A DNA stretch of 64,000 nucleotides from positions 5,846,176 through 5,910,175 of the forward strand of contig NZ_LJYW01000001.1 in the NCBI RefSeq assembly GCF_001305515.1, read 5' to 3'. The position numbers and the translations under genes are program-made. Shown here in pieces: positions 57,062 to 64,000 of the stretch; position 1 is the stretch's first letter; the number at the start of each line of letters is the position of its first letter. Under the pieces are notes generated by a model. That model made no database searches and had not been told where the DNA came from. It saw only the letters and a list, made by a program, of their open reading frames with translations. This stretch comes from Prosthecodimorpha hirschii. Lineage in GTDB: Bacteria; Pseudomonadota; Alphaproteobacteria; Rhizobiales; Ancalomicrobiaceae.

Positions 57062-58075
57062 TCAGCCGTTCGAGACATGGATCAGCGCGTCGAGCCGAGC
57101 CCGGGCGCCGCCCTCGTCGATGGCACGGGCGGCCTGCGCGACGCCGTCCTTCAGCCCGTCCGCCTTGCCGGCGACCACCAGGGCCGCGCCGGCATTCATC
57201 AGCACGATGTCGCGATAGGCGCCCTTGCGGCCGTCGAGCACGGCGCGCAGCGCCTCGGCATTCTCGGGGCCGTCGCCGCCGCGCAGGTCCGCCGGGTCGG
57301 CGCGGTCGAGCCCGACATCCTCGGGCGAGACCTCGAAGGTCGCGACCCGGCCGTCGCGCCATTCGGCGACGGTGGTCGGTCCGGTCACGGTGATCTCGTC
57401 GAGCCCGTCGGAGCCGTTGACCACCCAGGCGCGCGCGGCGCCGAGATTGCCGAGCACGCGGGCGATCGGCTCGACCCAGGAGCGGGCGAAGACGCCGGTC
57501 ATCTGCCGCTTCACGCCGGCCGGGTTGGAGAGCGGGCCGAGCAGGTTGAACATGGTGCGCGTGCCGAGTTCGACGCGCGCCGGGCCGACATGCTTCATCG
57601 CCGAGTGATGGGCGGGCGCGAACATGAAGCCGAGGCCGGCGACGCGGATGCACTCGGCGATCCGGTCGGGGCCGATGTCGATCTTCACGCCGAGCGCGGT
57701 CAGCACGTCGGCCGCCCCCGATTTCGACGACAGCGCGCGGTTGCCGTGCTTGGCGACCGGCACCCCGCAGGCGGCGGCCACGAAGGCCGAGCAGGTCGAG
57801 ACATTGTAGCTGCCCGAGCCGTCGCCGCCGGTGCCGACGATGTCGATCGCGTCCGCCGGAGCGGCGACGCGCAGCATCTTGTCGCGCATGGTCTCGACCG
57901 CGCCGGTGATCTCGTCGACGGTCTCGCCGCGCACCCGGAGCGCCATCAGGAAGCCGCCGATCTGGGCCGGGGTTGCCTCGCCGGACATCATCACGTCGAA
58001 GGCGGTGCGGGCCTCCTCGCGGCTCAGCGTGGCGCCCGTGGCGGCCTTGCCGATCAGCGCTTTCAGGTCGGTCAT
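57062..58075 (-). CDS. trpD: Anthranilate phosphoribosyltransferase
   Basis: Adds phosphoribosyl to anthranilate. 337 residues with [20 protein letters not shown] (PRPP-binding glycine motif) and [20 protein letters not shown]. It is the middle gene of trpG-trpD-trpC. trpE, trpF and trpBA are not in the window. Confidence 0.98.
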   Translation of the reverse strand: MTDLKALIGKAATGATLSREEARTAFDVMMSGEATPAQIGGFLMALRVRGETVDEITGAVETMRDKMLRVAAPADAIDIVGTGGDGSGSYNVSTCSAFVAAACGVPVAKHGNRALSSKSGAADVLTALGVKIDIGPDRIAECIRVAGLGFMFAPAHHSAMKHVGPARVELGTRTMFNLLGPLSNPAGVKRQMTGVFARSWVEPIARVLGNLGAARAWVVNGSDGLDEITVTGPTTVAEWRDGRVATFEVSPEDVGLDRADPADLRGGDGPENAEALRAVLDGRKGAYRDIVLMNAGAALVVAGKADGLKDGVAQAARAIDEGGARARLDALIHVSNG

Positions 58076-58165
58076 GGGGTGCTCGGTTGGTTGGAAGGTC
58101 GTTGGACCGGATCGGCGTTGGAACGGATCGGCGGCGCACCGGATCGACGGTGGATAGGGCCCGTC

Positions 58166-58774
58166 TCAGGCGGCGGCCGGCCGGGCGCGGTGGGTGTCGT
58201 TGAAGTCGCGCGCCAGGTCGAGGAAATTCTTCAGGATGCGGTGGCCGTTCTCCGAGGCGATCGATTCCGGGTGGAACTGGACGCCGTGGACCGGATGCTC
58301 GCGATGCATCAGGCCCATCACCAGGCCGTCGTCGGAATGGGCGACCGGCACCAGCGCGTCCGGCATGGTGGAACGCTCGACCACGAGGGAATGGTAGCGG
58401 GTGCCGGTGAAATCGGCGTTGAGGCCCCGGAACACGCCGCGGCCGTCATGGCGGATGGTCGAGGTCTTGCCGTGCATCAGGTGCGGCGCGCGGATCACCG
58501 TGCCGCCATAGGCCTGGCCGATCGCCTGATGGCCGAGGCAGACGCCCATGATCGGCATCCGCCCGTCGAAGCCCGTGATCAGGTCGAGGCAGATGCCGGC
58601 CTCGTTGGGCGTGCACGGGCCGGGCGAGAGGATCACCCCCTCCGGGTCCATCGCCGCCACCTCGTCGACCGAGATCTTGTCGTTGCGCACGACCTTCAGC
58701 GTCGCGCCGAGTTCGCCGAGATAGTGGACCAGGTTCCAGGTGAAGCTGTCGTAATTGTCGATGACCAGGAACAT
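58166..58774 (-). CDS. trpG: Anthranilate synthase glutamine amidotransferase subunit
   Basis: Class I amidotransferase supplying ammonia to TrpE. 202 residues with the nucleophile cysteine in MGVCLGHQAIG and the catalytic HxE in VQFHPESIASENG. A 90-base spacer, with a short GGATCGGCG iteration, separates it from trpD. Confidence 0.97.
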   Translation of the reverse strand: MFLVIDNYDSFTWNLVHYLGELGATLKVVRNDKISVDEVAAMDPEGVILSPGPCTPNEAGICLDLITGFDGRMPIMGVCLGHQAIGQAYGGTVIRAPHLMHGKTSTIRHDGRGVFRGLNADFTGTRYHSLVVERSTMPDALVPVAHSDDGLVMGLMHREHPVHGVQFHPESIASENGHRILKNFLDLARDFNDTHRARPAAA

Positions 58775-58853
58775 GTGCCGGCGACCCCGTTTCGCGGAGG
58801 CACAGGTTTAGAGGCATCCGTCCGGTTTGTCATCCTGAGCGCTTCGGCGCCCG

Positions 58854-60146
58854 TCACCCGGCCTTCGGCGCGTAGGCGGCCGGGTCGACGGCGGCGGGGC
58901 GGCCGGGCAGGGCGAGGCTGGCGATGCGGGCCGGGGTCTCGGCGATCACCCGGCCGCGGCGGACGACGAACAGCCGGTTGGCGCGCAGCCGGATCGCCTC
59001 GATCGGGTCCTTCGCCTGCAGGACCACCAGGTCGCCGTGGCAGCCCGGCGCGAGGCCGTAGCCGTCGAGATGCATGATCCTGGCCGGATGGACGGTCACC
59101 GCGTCGAAGCACCAGCGCATCGCCTCGCGTGCGGTCATCTGCGCCACATGCAGGCCCATATGGGCGACATCGAGCATGTCGGCGCCGCCGAGGCTGTACC
59201 AGGGGTCCATGGTGCAGTCCTGGCCGAAGCCGATCTCGATGCCGAACGCGCGCATCTCCGGCACCCGGGTCATGCCGCGGCGCTTCGGATAGGTGTCGTG
59301 GCGGCCCTGCAGGGTGATGTTGATGAGCGGGTTCGGGATCGCGGCGACGCCGGCCTCGGCGATCAGCGGCAGGAGTTTTGAGACGTAGTAGTTGTCCATC
59401 GAATGCATCGAGGTCAGATGCGAGCCGGCGACGCGGCCGTTGAGGCCGAGCCGCTGGGTCTCGTAGGCGAGCGCCTCGATATGGCGGGAGAGCGGGTCGT
59501 CGGTCTCGTCGCAGTGGATGTCGACGAGCAGGCCGCGCCGCTCGGCGATCTCGCACAAGGCCTTCAGCGAGGCGGCGCCGTCCGCCATGGTGCGTTCGAA
59601 ATGCGGGATGCCGCCGACCACGTCGACGCCGAGGTCGAGCGCACGGTCCAGATTGGCGGCGGCGGTCGGCGAGCGGAAATAGCCGTCCTGCGGGAAGGCG
59701 ACGAGCTGCAGGTCGAGATAGGGCGCGACGGTCTTCTTGACGTGCAGCAGCGCCTCGACGGCGAGGAGCCGGTCGTCGCAGATGTCGACATGGGTGCGCA
59801 CCGCCAAGAGCCCATGGGCGACGGCGAGATCGCAATAGCGGAGCGCCCGCTCGACCACCGCCTCGAAGGTCAGGAGCGGCTTCAGCTCGCCCCACAGCGC
59901 GATGCCTTCGAGCAGCGTGCCGGAGACGTTCATGCGCGGCAGGCCGAGCGACAGGGTCGCGTCCATGTGGAAGTGGCAGTCGACGAAGGGCGGGGCGACC
60001 AGATGGCCGCCGGCATCGATCACCCGGCCGGCCTCGGCGGCGATGCCGGGCTCGATCGCGGCGATCCGGCCGTCCGCGATGGCGATGTCCTGGCCGGTGC
60101 GGCCGTCGGGCAGGGTGGCGTTGCGGACGAGGAGATCGAGGCTCAT
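58854..60146 (-). CDS. codA: Cytosine deaminase-type amidohydrolase
   Basis: Deaminates cytosine to uracil (or a related pyrimidine or creatinine-type base). 430 residues, close to CodA length. Metal and active-site motifs are visible: DCHFHMDATLS, RTHVDICD, DIHCDETDD and GQDCTMDPWYSLG. It lies downstream of a nucleoside-type ABC importer on the same strand, fitting a salvage operon. Confidence 0.9.
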   Translation of the reverse strand: MSLDLLVRNATLPDGRTGQDIAIADGRIAAIEPGIAAEAGRVIDAGGHLVAPPFVDCHFHMDATLSLGLPRMNVSGTLLEGIALWGELKPLLTFEAVVERALRYCDLAVAHGLLAVRTHVDICDDRLLAVEALLHVKKTVAPYLDLQLVAFPQDGYFRSPTAAANLDRALDLGVDVVGGIPHFERTMADGAASLKALCEIAERRGLLVDIHCDETDDPLSRHIEALAYETQRLGLNGRVAGSHLTSMHSMDNYYVSKLLPLIAEAGVAAIPNPLINITLQGRHDTYPKRRGMTRVPEMRAFGIEIGFGQDCTMDPWYSLGGADMLDVAHMGLHVAQMTAREAMRWCFDAVTVHPARIMHLDGYGLAPGCHGDLVVLQAKDPIEAIRLRANRLFVVRRGRVIAETPARIASLALPGRPAAVDPAAYAPKAG

Positions 60147-60261
60147 GGGGCGGATCCGGTGCGGGTCGGCGTGAGGCGGCGGGCGGGGGCGGGGCAGGAC
60201 GGTCCGGCGTCGGGGCGATCCCGGCCGAAGCCGGCGGGCGCGCGCGGCAGCCGGCGCGCGG

Positions 60262-61203
60262 TCACCGCTGGCCCTTGATGTAGGGCACCATCAGGGCCTT
60301 GGGGTAGCTCGCCTTGCGCGACCAGACCACCAGGGCGACGATGGACAGGAGATAGGGGATCATCAGGAAGACCTGGCCGGGCACGGCGCCGCCGACCACC
60401 TGCTGCAGGCGGACCTGGAAGGCGTCGAAGGCGCCGAACAGGATGGCGCCGATCAGCGCCTTGCCGGGACGCCAGGAGGCGAACACGGTCAAGGCGATGC
60501 AGATCCAGCCGCGGCCGGCGACCATCTCGAAGAAGAAGGCGTTGAAGGCCGACATGGTCAGGAAGGCGCCGCCGAGCGCCATCACGGCCGAACCGGCGAC
60601 GACCGCGCCCATCCTGAGCCGATGCACGTCGAGCCCCTGCGCCTCGACGGCCGCCGGATTCTCGCCGACGGCGCGCAGCGCCAGGCCGAGCGGCGTCCGG
60701 TTCAGGAACCACGCGGTCAGCGCGACCAGCGCAATGGCGAGCAGCGTCAGCGCCGTCTGCTGGAACAGGATCGGGCCGATCACGGGCAGGTCCGACAGGC
60801 CCGGAATGTTCAAGGGCTCGAAGGGCTGGATGCGCGGCGGCGTGTTGGCGTTGGGCAGCACGACCCGGTAGGTGAAGTAGCTGGCGCTGGTCGCCAGCAT
60901 GGTCACGCCGAGCCCGCTGACATGCTGGCTGAGGCCGAGCTTGACGGTCAGTACGGCGAGGACGAGCCCGCACAAGGCCCCCATCGCCATGGCGGCGACG
61001 ACCCCGCCCCAGAGCGAGCCGCCGAGATGGACCGTGATCCAGCCGGTCATCGCGCCGACCGTCATGATGCCTTCGATGCCGAGATTGAGCACGCCGGCCC
61101 GCTCGCACAGGAGCGCGCCGGTGACGCCGAAGATCAGCGGCGTGGCGATGCGCAGGGCCGCGACCCAGAACGAGACCGTGACGAGGATGTCGAAGATTTC
61201 CAT
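60262..61203 (-). CDS. ABC transporter permease, nucleoside/BMP-type, subunit 2
   Basis: 313-residue inner-membrane permease of the branched-chain/RbsC-like superfamily. Conserved features are the GVTGALLCERAGVLNLGIEG start, a mark of the YufQ/NupQ branch, and GENPAAVEAQGLDVHRLR in the coupling region. It pairs with the permease encoded upstream. Substrates of the group are nucleosides or bases. Confidence 0.9.
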   Translation of the reverse strand: MEIFDILVTVSFWVAALRIATPLIFGVTGALLCERAGVLNLGIEGIMTVGAMTGWITVHLGGSLWGGVVAAMAMGALCGLVLAVLTVKLGLSQHVSGLGVTMLATSASYFTYRVVLPNANTPPRIQPFEPLNIPGLSDLPVIGPILFQQTALTLLAIALVALTAWFLNRTPLGLALRAVGENPAAVEAQGLDVHRLRMGAVVAGSAVMALGGAFLTMSAFNAFFFEMVAGRGWICIALTVFASWRPGKALIGAILFGAFDAFQVRLQQVVGGAVPGQVFLMIPYLLSIVALVVWSRKASYPKALMVPYIKGQR

Positions 61204-61209
61204 GGCGCC

Positions 61210-62274
61210 TCAGCCCCCCGGCCGGCCGAAACGGATGCGCCAGCGCGTCACCACGCCGGACACGAGCACCGAGATCAGGGCGAGCGCCACGATCAGGTTG
61301 GCGATGTAGCTCGACACGTTGATGCCGCGGCTCATCGAATCGGCGCCGACGAAGACCGCCGCCACGAAGAAGGCCGCCAGCACCACGCCGAGCGGCGACA
61401 GCCCGGCCAGCATGGCGACGACGATGCCGGCATAGCCGTAGCCGGGCGACAGGTTGTTGGTCAGGTAGCCCTTCAGGCCCGCGACCTCGCCGACCCCGGC
61501 GAGGCCGGCCAGCGCGCCCGACAGGGCGCCGACCAGCAGCATGGTGCCGGTCACGCTCATGCCGGCGAAGCGCGCGGCCGCCGGGTTGGCGCCGACCGCG
61601 CGGATGCGGAAGCCCGGCACCGTATGGGCCAGGAAGACATGCACGCCGAGCGCGGCGACGAGCGCCACGATCAGCCCGGCATGGACGCGCGTCTTCTCGA
61701 TCAGCTTCGGCAGGGCGGCGGAATCGATGATCGGCTCGGATTGCGGCCAGCCGAGGCTCATCGGGTCCTTCATCGGCCCCTCGATCATGATCTGCACGAA
61801 TAGGATCACGATGAAGTTGAGCAGCAGCGTCGTGACCACTTCGTCGGCGCCGAGCTTCACCTTCATCAGTGTCGGCCCGAGCATCAGAAGCGCGCCCGCG
61901 ATCGCGCCGGCGATCAGCACGGCGGCGATCATCAGCGCCGGCGGGCCGTCGAAGCGGCCGGAGCCGACCGCCACCGCCGCGACCGCGCCGAGATAGAGCT
62001 GGCCCTCCGCGCCGATATTGTAGAGCCGCGCCCGGAAGGCGATCGCGGCGGCGAGCCCGGTCAGGATCAGCGGCGTGGCGCGCGAGACGACCTCGGTCAG
62101 GGCGAAGCGCGAGCCGAGCGCGCCCTCGAACATGACCTGATAGGCCTTCAGGAGCGGTGCTCCGGCGGCCATGATCGGGATGGCGGCGAGCGCCAGCGCG
62201 ACCAGGGCGGCGACCACGGGGGCCGTCAGGGCGAGCAGGCGCGGCGTTTCGCCGCGCGGTTCGAGCCGGATCAT
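61210..62274 (-). CDS. ABC transporter permease, nucleoside/BMP-type, subunit 1
   Basis: 354-residue permease of the YufP/NupP branch: ATPLILTGLAAAIAFRARLYNIG near the start and GANPAAARFAGMSV as coupling region. The ATG at 62274 overlaps the ATPase stop by four bases; the second permease follows after six bases. All are in one leftward operon. Confidence 0.92.
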   Translation of the reverse strand: MIRLEPRGETPRLLALTAPVVAALVALALAAIPIMAAGAPLLKAYQVMFEGALGSRFALTEVVSRATPLILTGLAAAIAFRARLYNIGAEGQLYLGAVAAVAVGSGRFDGPPALMIAAVLIAGAIAGALLMLGPTLMKVKLGADEVVTTLLLNFIVILFVQIMIEGPMKDPMSLGWPQSEPIIDSAALPKLIEKTRVHAGLIVALVAALGVHVFLAHTVPGFRIRAVGANPAAARFAGMSVTGTMLLVGALSGALAGLAGVGEVAGLKGYLTNNLSPGYGYAGIVVAMLAGLSPLGVVLAAFFVAAVFVGADSMSRGINVSSYIANLIVALALISVLVSGVVTRWRIRFGRPGG

Positions 62275-63818
62275 GCCGCCACCTCTGCCGGATCGTGTCC
62301 GGCCATCATCAGGCCGAGGGTCTTCAGGTCGAGCCCGGCCGAGGGCAGGGCGGCGGTCAGGCGCGAGCGGAACATCACGGCGATCCGGTCGGACAGCTCG
62401 AACAGTTCGTCGAGATCCTCGGAGATCAGCAGCACCGCGGCGCCACGCATGCGGGCGGCGAGCAGGCGGCGGTGGACTTCCGCCACCGCGCCGACATCGA
62501 GCCCGCGCGTCGGCTGGTTGGCGATGATCAGCTTCGGCGCCCCGTCGAGCGCGCGCGCCAGGATCGCCTTCTGCATGTTGCCGCCGGACAGGAGCCTGAT
62601 CGGCGCGTCGGGTCCGGGGCACTTGATCTCGTAGCCGCGGATCGCCTCCTCGGCGGCTTGCCGCATGGCGCCGAACTTGAGGAAGCCGCCGGTCTGGAAG
62701 CGCTCGGTGCCGATCGTCTCCAGGGCGACATTCTCGGCGATCGACATGGAGCCGACCACGCCCTCGCTGTGCCGGTCTTCCGGGATGCGGCCGATGCCGG
62801 CGGCCACGAAGGCGCCGGGATCGAATTCGGTCAATGCCTGGTCGAGCAGCGTCATCGTGCCGGCGCTCGGCGCCACCAGGCCGCAGACGAGGCTTGCCAG
62901 CGCGGTCTGGCCGTTGCCGGAGACGCCGGCGACGCCGACCACCTCGCCCTCGCGCAGGTCGAGCGAGACCGACGCCAGCCGGGTCCGCACGTCGTGGCCG
63001 GCGACCGAGACGGCGTCGAGCTTCAGCACGGTGCGGCCGGGCTCGCGCGGCTCGCGCCGGGAGGCGGCGATCGGGCGGCCGACCATCAGTTCGGCCAGCG
63101 TCGCGCGGTCGGCGCCGGCGGTCTCGCGCTCGGCGACCTTGCGGCCGCCGCGCAGCACCGCGACGCGGTCGCTGGCCGAGACCACCTCGTTCAGCTTGTG
63201 GGAGATGAAGACCACCGACAGGCCCTGCGCCGCCAGCGCGCGCAGCGTCGCGAACAGGCCGTCGCTTTCCTGCGGGGTCAGCACCGCGGTCGGCTCGTCG
63301 AGCACCAGGATGCGCGCGTCGCGGTAGAGCGCCTTCAGGATCTCGATGCGCTGTCGCTCGCCGACCGCCAGCCGCGCCACGGTCGCGTCCAGGTCGACGG
63401 TCAGGCCCGAGCGGGCCATCAGGTCTTCGAGCTTGGCGCGCGCCGCCCTTGTCGAGCGATGCAGCGCGAACAGGGGCTCGGTGCCGAGCGTGATGTTGTC
63501 GAGGACGGTCAGGTTCTCGGCCAGCGTGAAATGCTGGTGCACCATGCCGATGCCGGCGGCGAGCGCGGCATGCGGGCTGCCGGGCGGCAGCGGCTGCAGC
63601 CCGCCATGGGCGTCGGCGACCAGGACCTCGCCGGCATCGGCCAGGTAGTGGCCGAACAGGATGTTCATCAGCGTGGTCTTGCCGGCCCCGTTCTCGCCGA
63701 GGAGCGCGAGAATCTCGCCCTTGCGCATGACGAGATCGACCGCGTCGTTGGCGACCAGCGGCCCGAACCGCTTGGTGATGGTGCGTAATTCCAGAACGAT
63801 CGGGCGGGTTTCGGTCAT
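62271..63818 (-). CDS. ABC transporter ATPase with two nucleotide-binding domains
   Basis: 515 residues with two tandem ATPase modules. The first has Walker A GENGAGKTTLMNIL and Walker B LVLDEPTAVLTPQE, with a LAVGERQR variant signature. The second has a relaxed Walker A (GVSGNGQTALASL) and signature LLSGGNMQKAI. This layout is that of the sugar/nucleoside importers (MglA/YufO type). Confidence 0.94.
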   Translation of the reverse strand: MTETRPIVLELRTITKRFGPLVANDAVDLVMRKGEILALLGENGAGKTTLMNILFGHYLADAGEVLVADAHGGLQPLPPGSPHAALAAGIGMVHQHFTLAENLTVLDNITLGTEPLFALHRSTRAARAKLEDLMARSGLTVDLDATVARLAVGERQRIEILKALYRDARILVLDEPTAVLTPQESDGLFATLRALAAQGLSVVFISHKLNEVVSASDRVAVLRGGRKVAERETAGADRATLAELMVGRPIAASRREPREPGRTVLKLDAVSVAGHDVRTRLASVSLDLREGEVVGVAGVSGNGQTALASLVCGLVAPSAGTMTLLDQALTEFDPGAFVAAGIGRIPEDRHSEGVVGSMSIAENVALETIGTERFQTGGFLKFGAMRQAAEEAIRGYEIKCPGPDAPIRLLSGGNMQKAILARALDGAPKLIIANQPTRGLDVGAVAEVHRRLLAARMRGAAVLLISEDLDELFELSDRIAVMFRSRLTAALPSAGLDLKTLGLMMAGHDPAEVAA

Positions 63819-63846
63819 GGGGGCTCGTCGCGCCGGAACACGATGA

Positions 63847-63874
63847 CCGGCGGCGCACGCGGGTGCACCGCCGG
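63847..63874 (-). other. Intercistronic hairpin between binding-protein and ATPase genes
   Basis: CCGGCGGCGCAC pairs with GTGCACCGCCGG with one mismatch around a short loop. It lies between the binding-protein gene and the ATPase gene, where such hairpins commonly protect the upstream message and give the binding protein higher expression. Confidence 0.55.
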
Positions 63875-63930
63875 GATTCGGGACGGGGAGGCCGGCACGG
63901 GAAGGCCGGCGCTTCGGCGTCGGGCGGACG

Positions 63931-64000
63931 TCAGCTCGACTTCGGCTCGGCGTCGTTGATCTTGACCGTGTAGGTGCCGGCGCGGATGTCCTTTTCCTTG
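63931..64000 (-). CDS. C-terminal end of a substrate-binding protein (probable BMP family), truncated by window
   Basis: Only the last 22 codons are visible, reading KEKDIRAGTYTVKIND then AEPKSS and TGA (63931-63933). The sequence alone is not diagnostic. Its position as first gene of an ATPase-permease-permease operon of the NupN/P/Q type makes a BMP-type lipoprotein or periplasmic receptor for nucleosides the likely identity. Confidence 0.55.
   Translation of the reverse strand, partial: KEKDIRAGTYTVKINDAEPKSS

Overview
The window is a very GC-rich (about 70%) chromosome segment from an alphaproteobacterium, most likely a member of Hyphomicrobiales (Rhizobiales). The evidence is gene content and order: rpsB-tsf-pyrH-frr-uppS-cdsA-dxr-rseP-bamA; lpxD-fabZ-lpxA-lpxI-lpxB beside gltA, with LpxI as UDP-diacylglucosamine hydrolase; gltX/comEC/lexA/moeA/moaC; trpG-trpD-trpC; and a lexA promoter with a GTTC-N7-GTTC SOS box. 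I cannot name a genus. About 61 genes are supported and coding density is high. There is no phage, IS element or CRISPR array.

Layout. 0-4.7 kb: a truncated secreted protein, coaD, two cyclophilins (one exported), and the queuosine pair queA-tgt, where queA appears to start with CTG. 4.8-11.1 kb: a carboxylate catabolic cluster with a FAD-linked 2-hydroxyacid oxidase, a tripartite tricarboxylate transporter (TctC-B-A), a GntR/FCD regulator and an isocitrate-lyase-family enzyme. 11.4-14.2 kb: a DUF2325 protein, a VOC protein and two small proteins that look like tandem paralogues. 14.3-24.9 kb: translation and envelope genes from rpsB to bamA. 25-28 kb: a triplicated terminator-like repeat, then rimO and a CbiX-type gene on the opposite strand. 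28.5-34.7 kb: the lipid A genes and gltA. 35-37 kb: a flavocytochrome c sulfide dehydrogenase pair behind an AT-rich promoter region. 37-44.6 kb: gltX, comEC, lexA, moeA and moaC.

44.8-56.1 kb is accessory DNA lying between moaC and trpC, genes often linked in related genomes. It holds a FAH/MhpD-type hydratase, tRNA-Leu(UAG), a TacA/TacT-type toxin-antitoxin pair, marC, a tightly coupled four-gene operon (MDR dehydrogenase, PTPS-like protein, family-4 glycosyltransferase, SAM methyltransferase), an OpgH-FkbM-secreted-protein operon and several small secreted proteins. 56.2-64 kb: trpC, trpD and trpG, cytosine deaminase and a nucleoside-type ABC transporter whose binding-protein gene runs off the end.

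The best candidate for an undescribed system is the four-gene PTPS/MDR/GT4/methyltransferase operon at 47.7-51.0 kb. Its PTPS homologue has lost one of the usual zinc histidines and its dehydrogenase lacks the catalytic-zinc cysteine, which suggests a modified pterin-like or other small-molecule pathway. A second candidate is the DUF2325/VOC/paralogue cluster at 11.4-14.2 kb.
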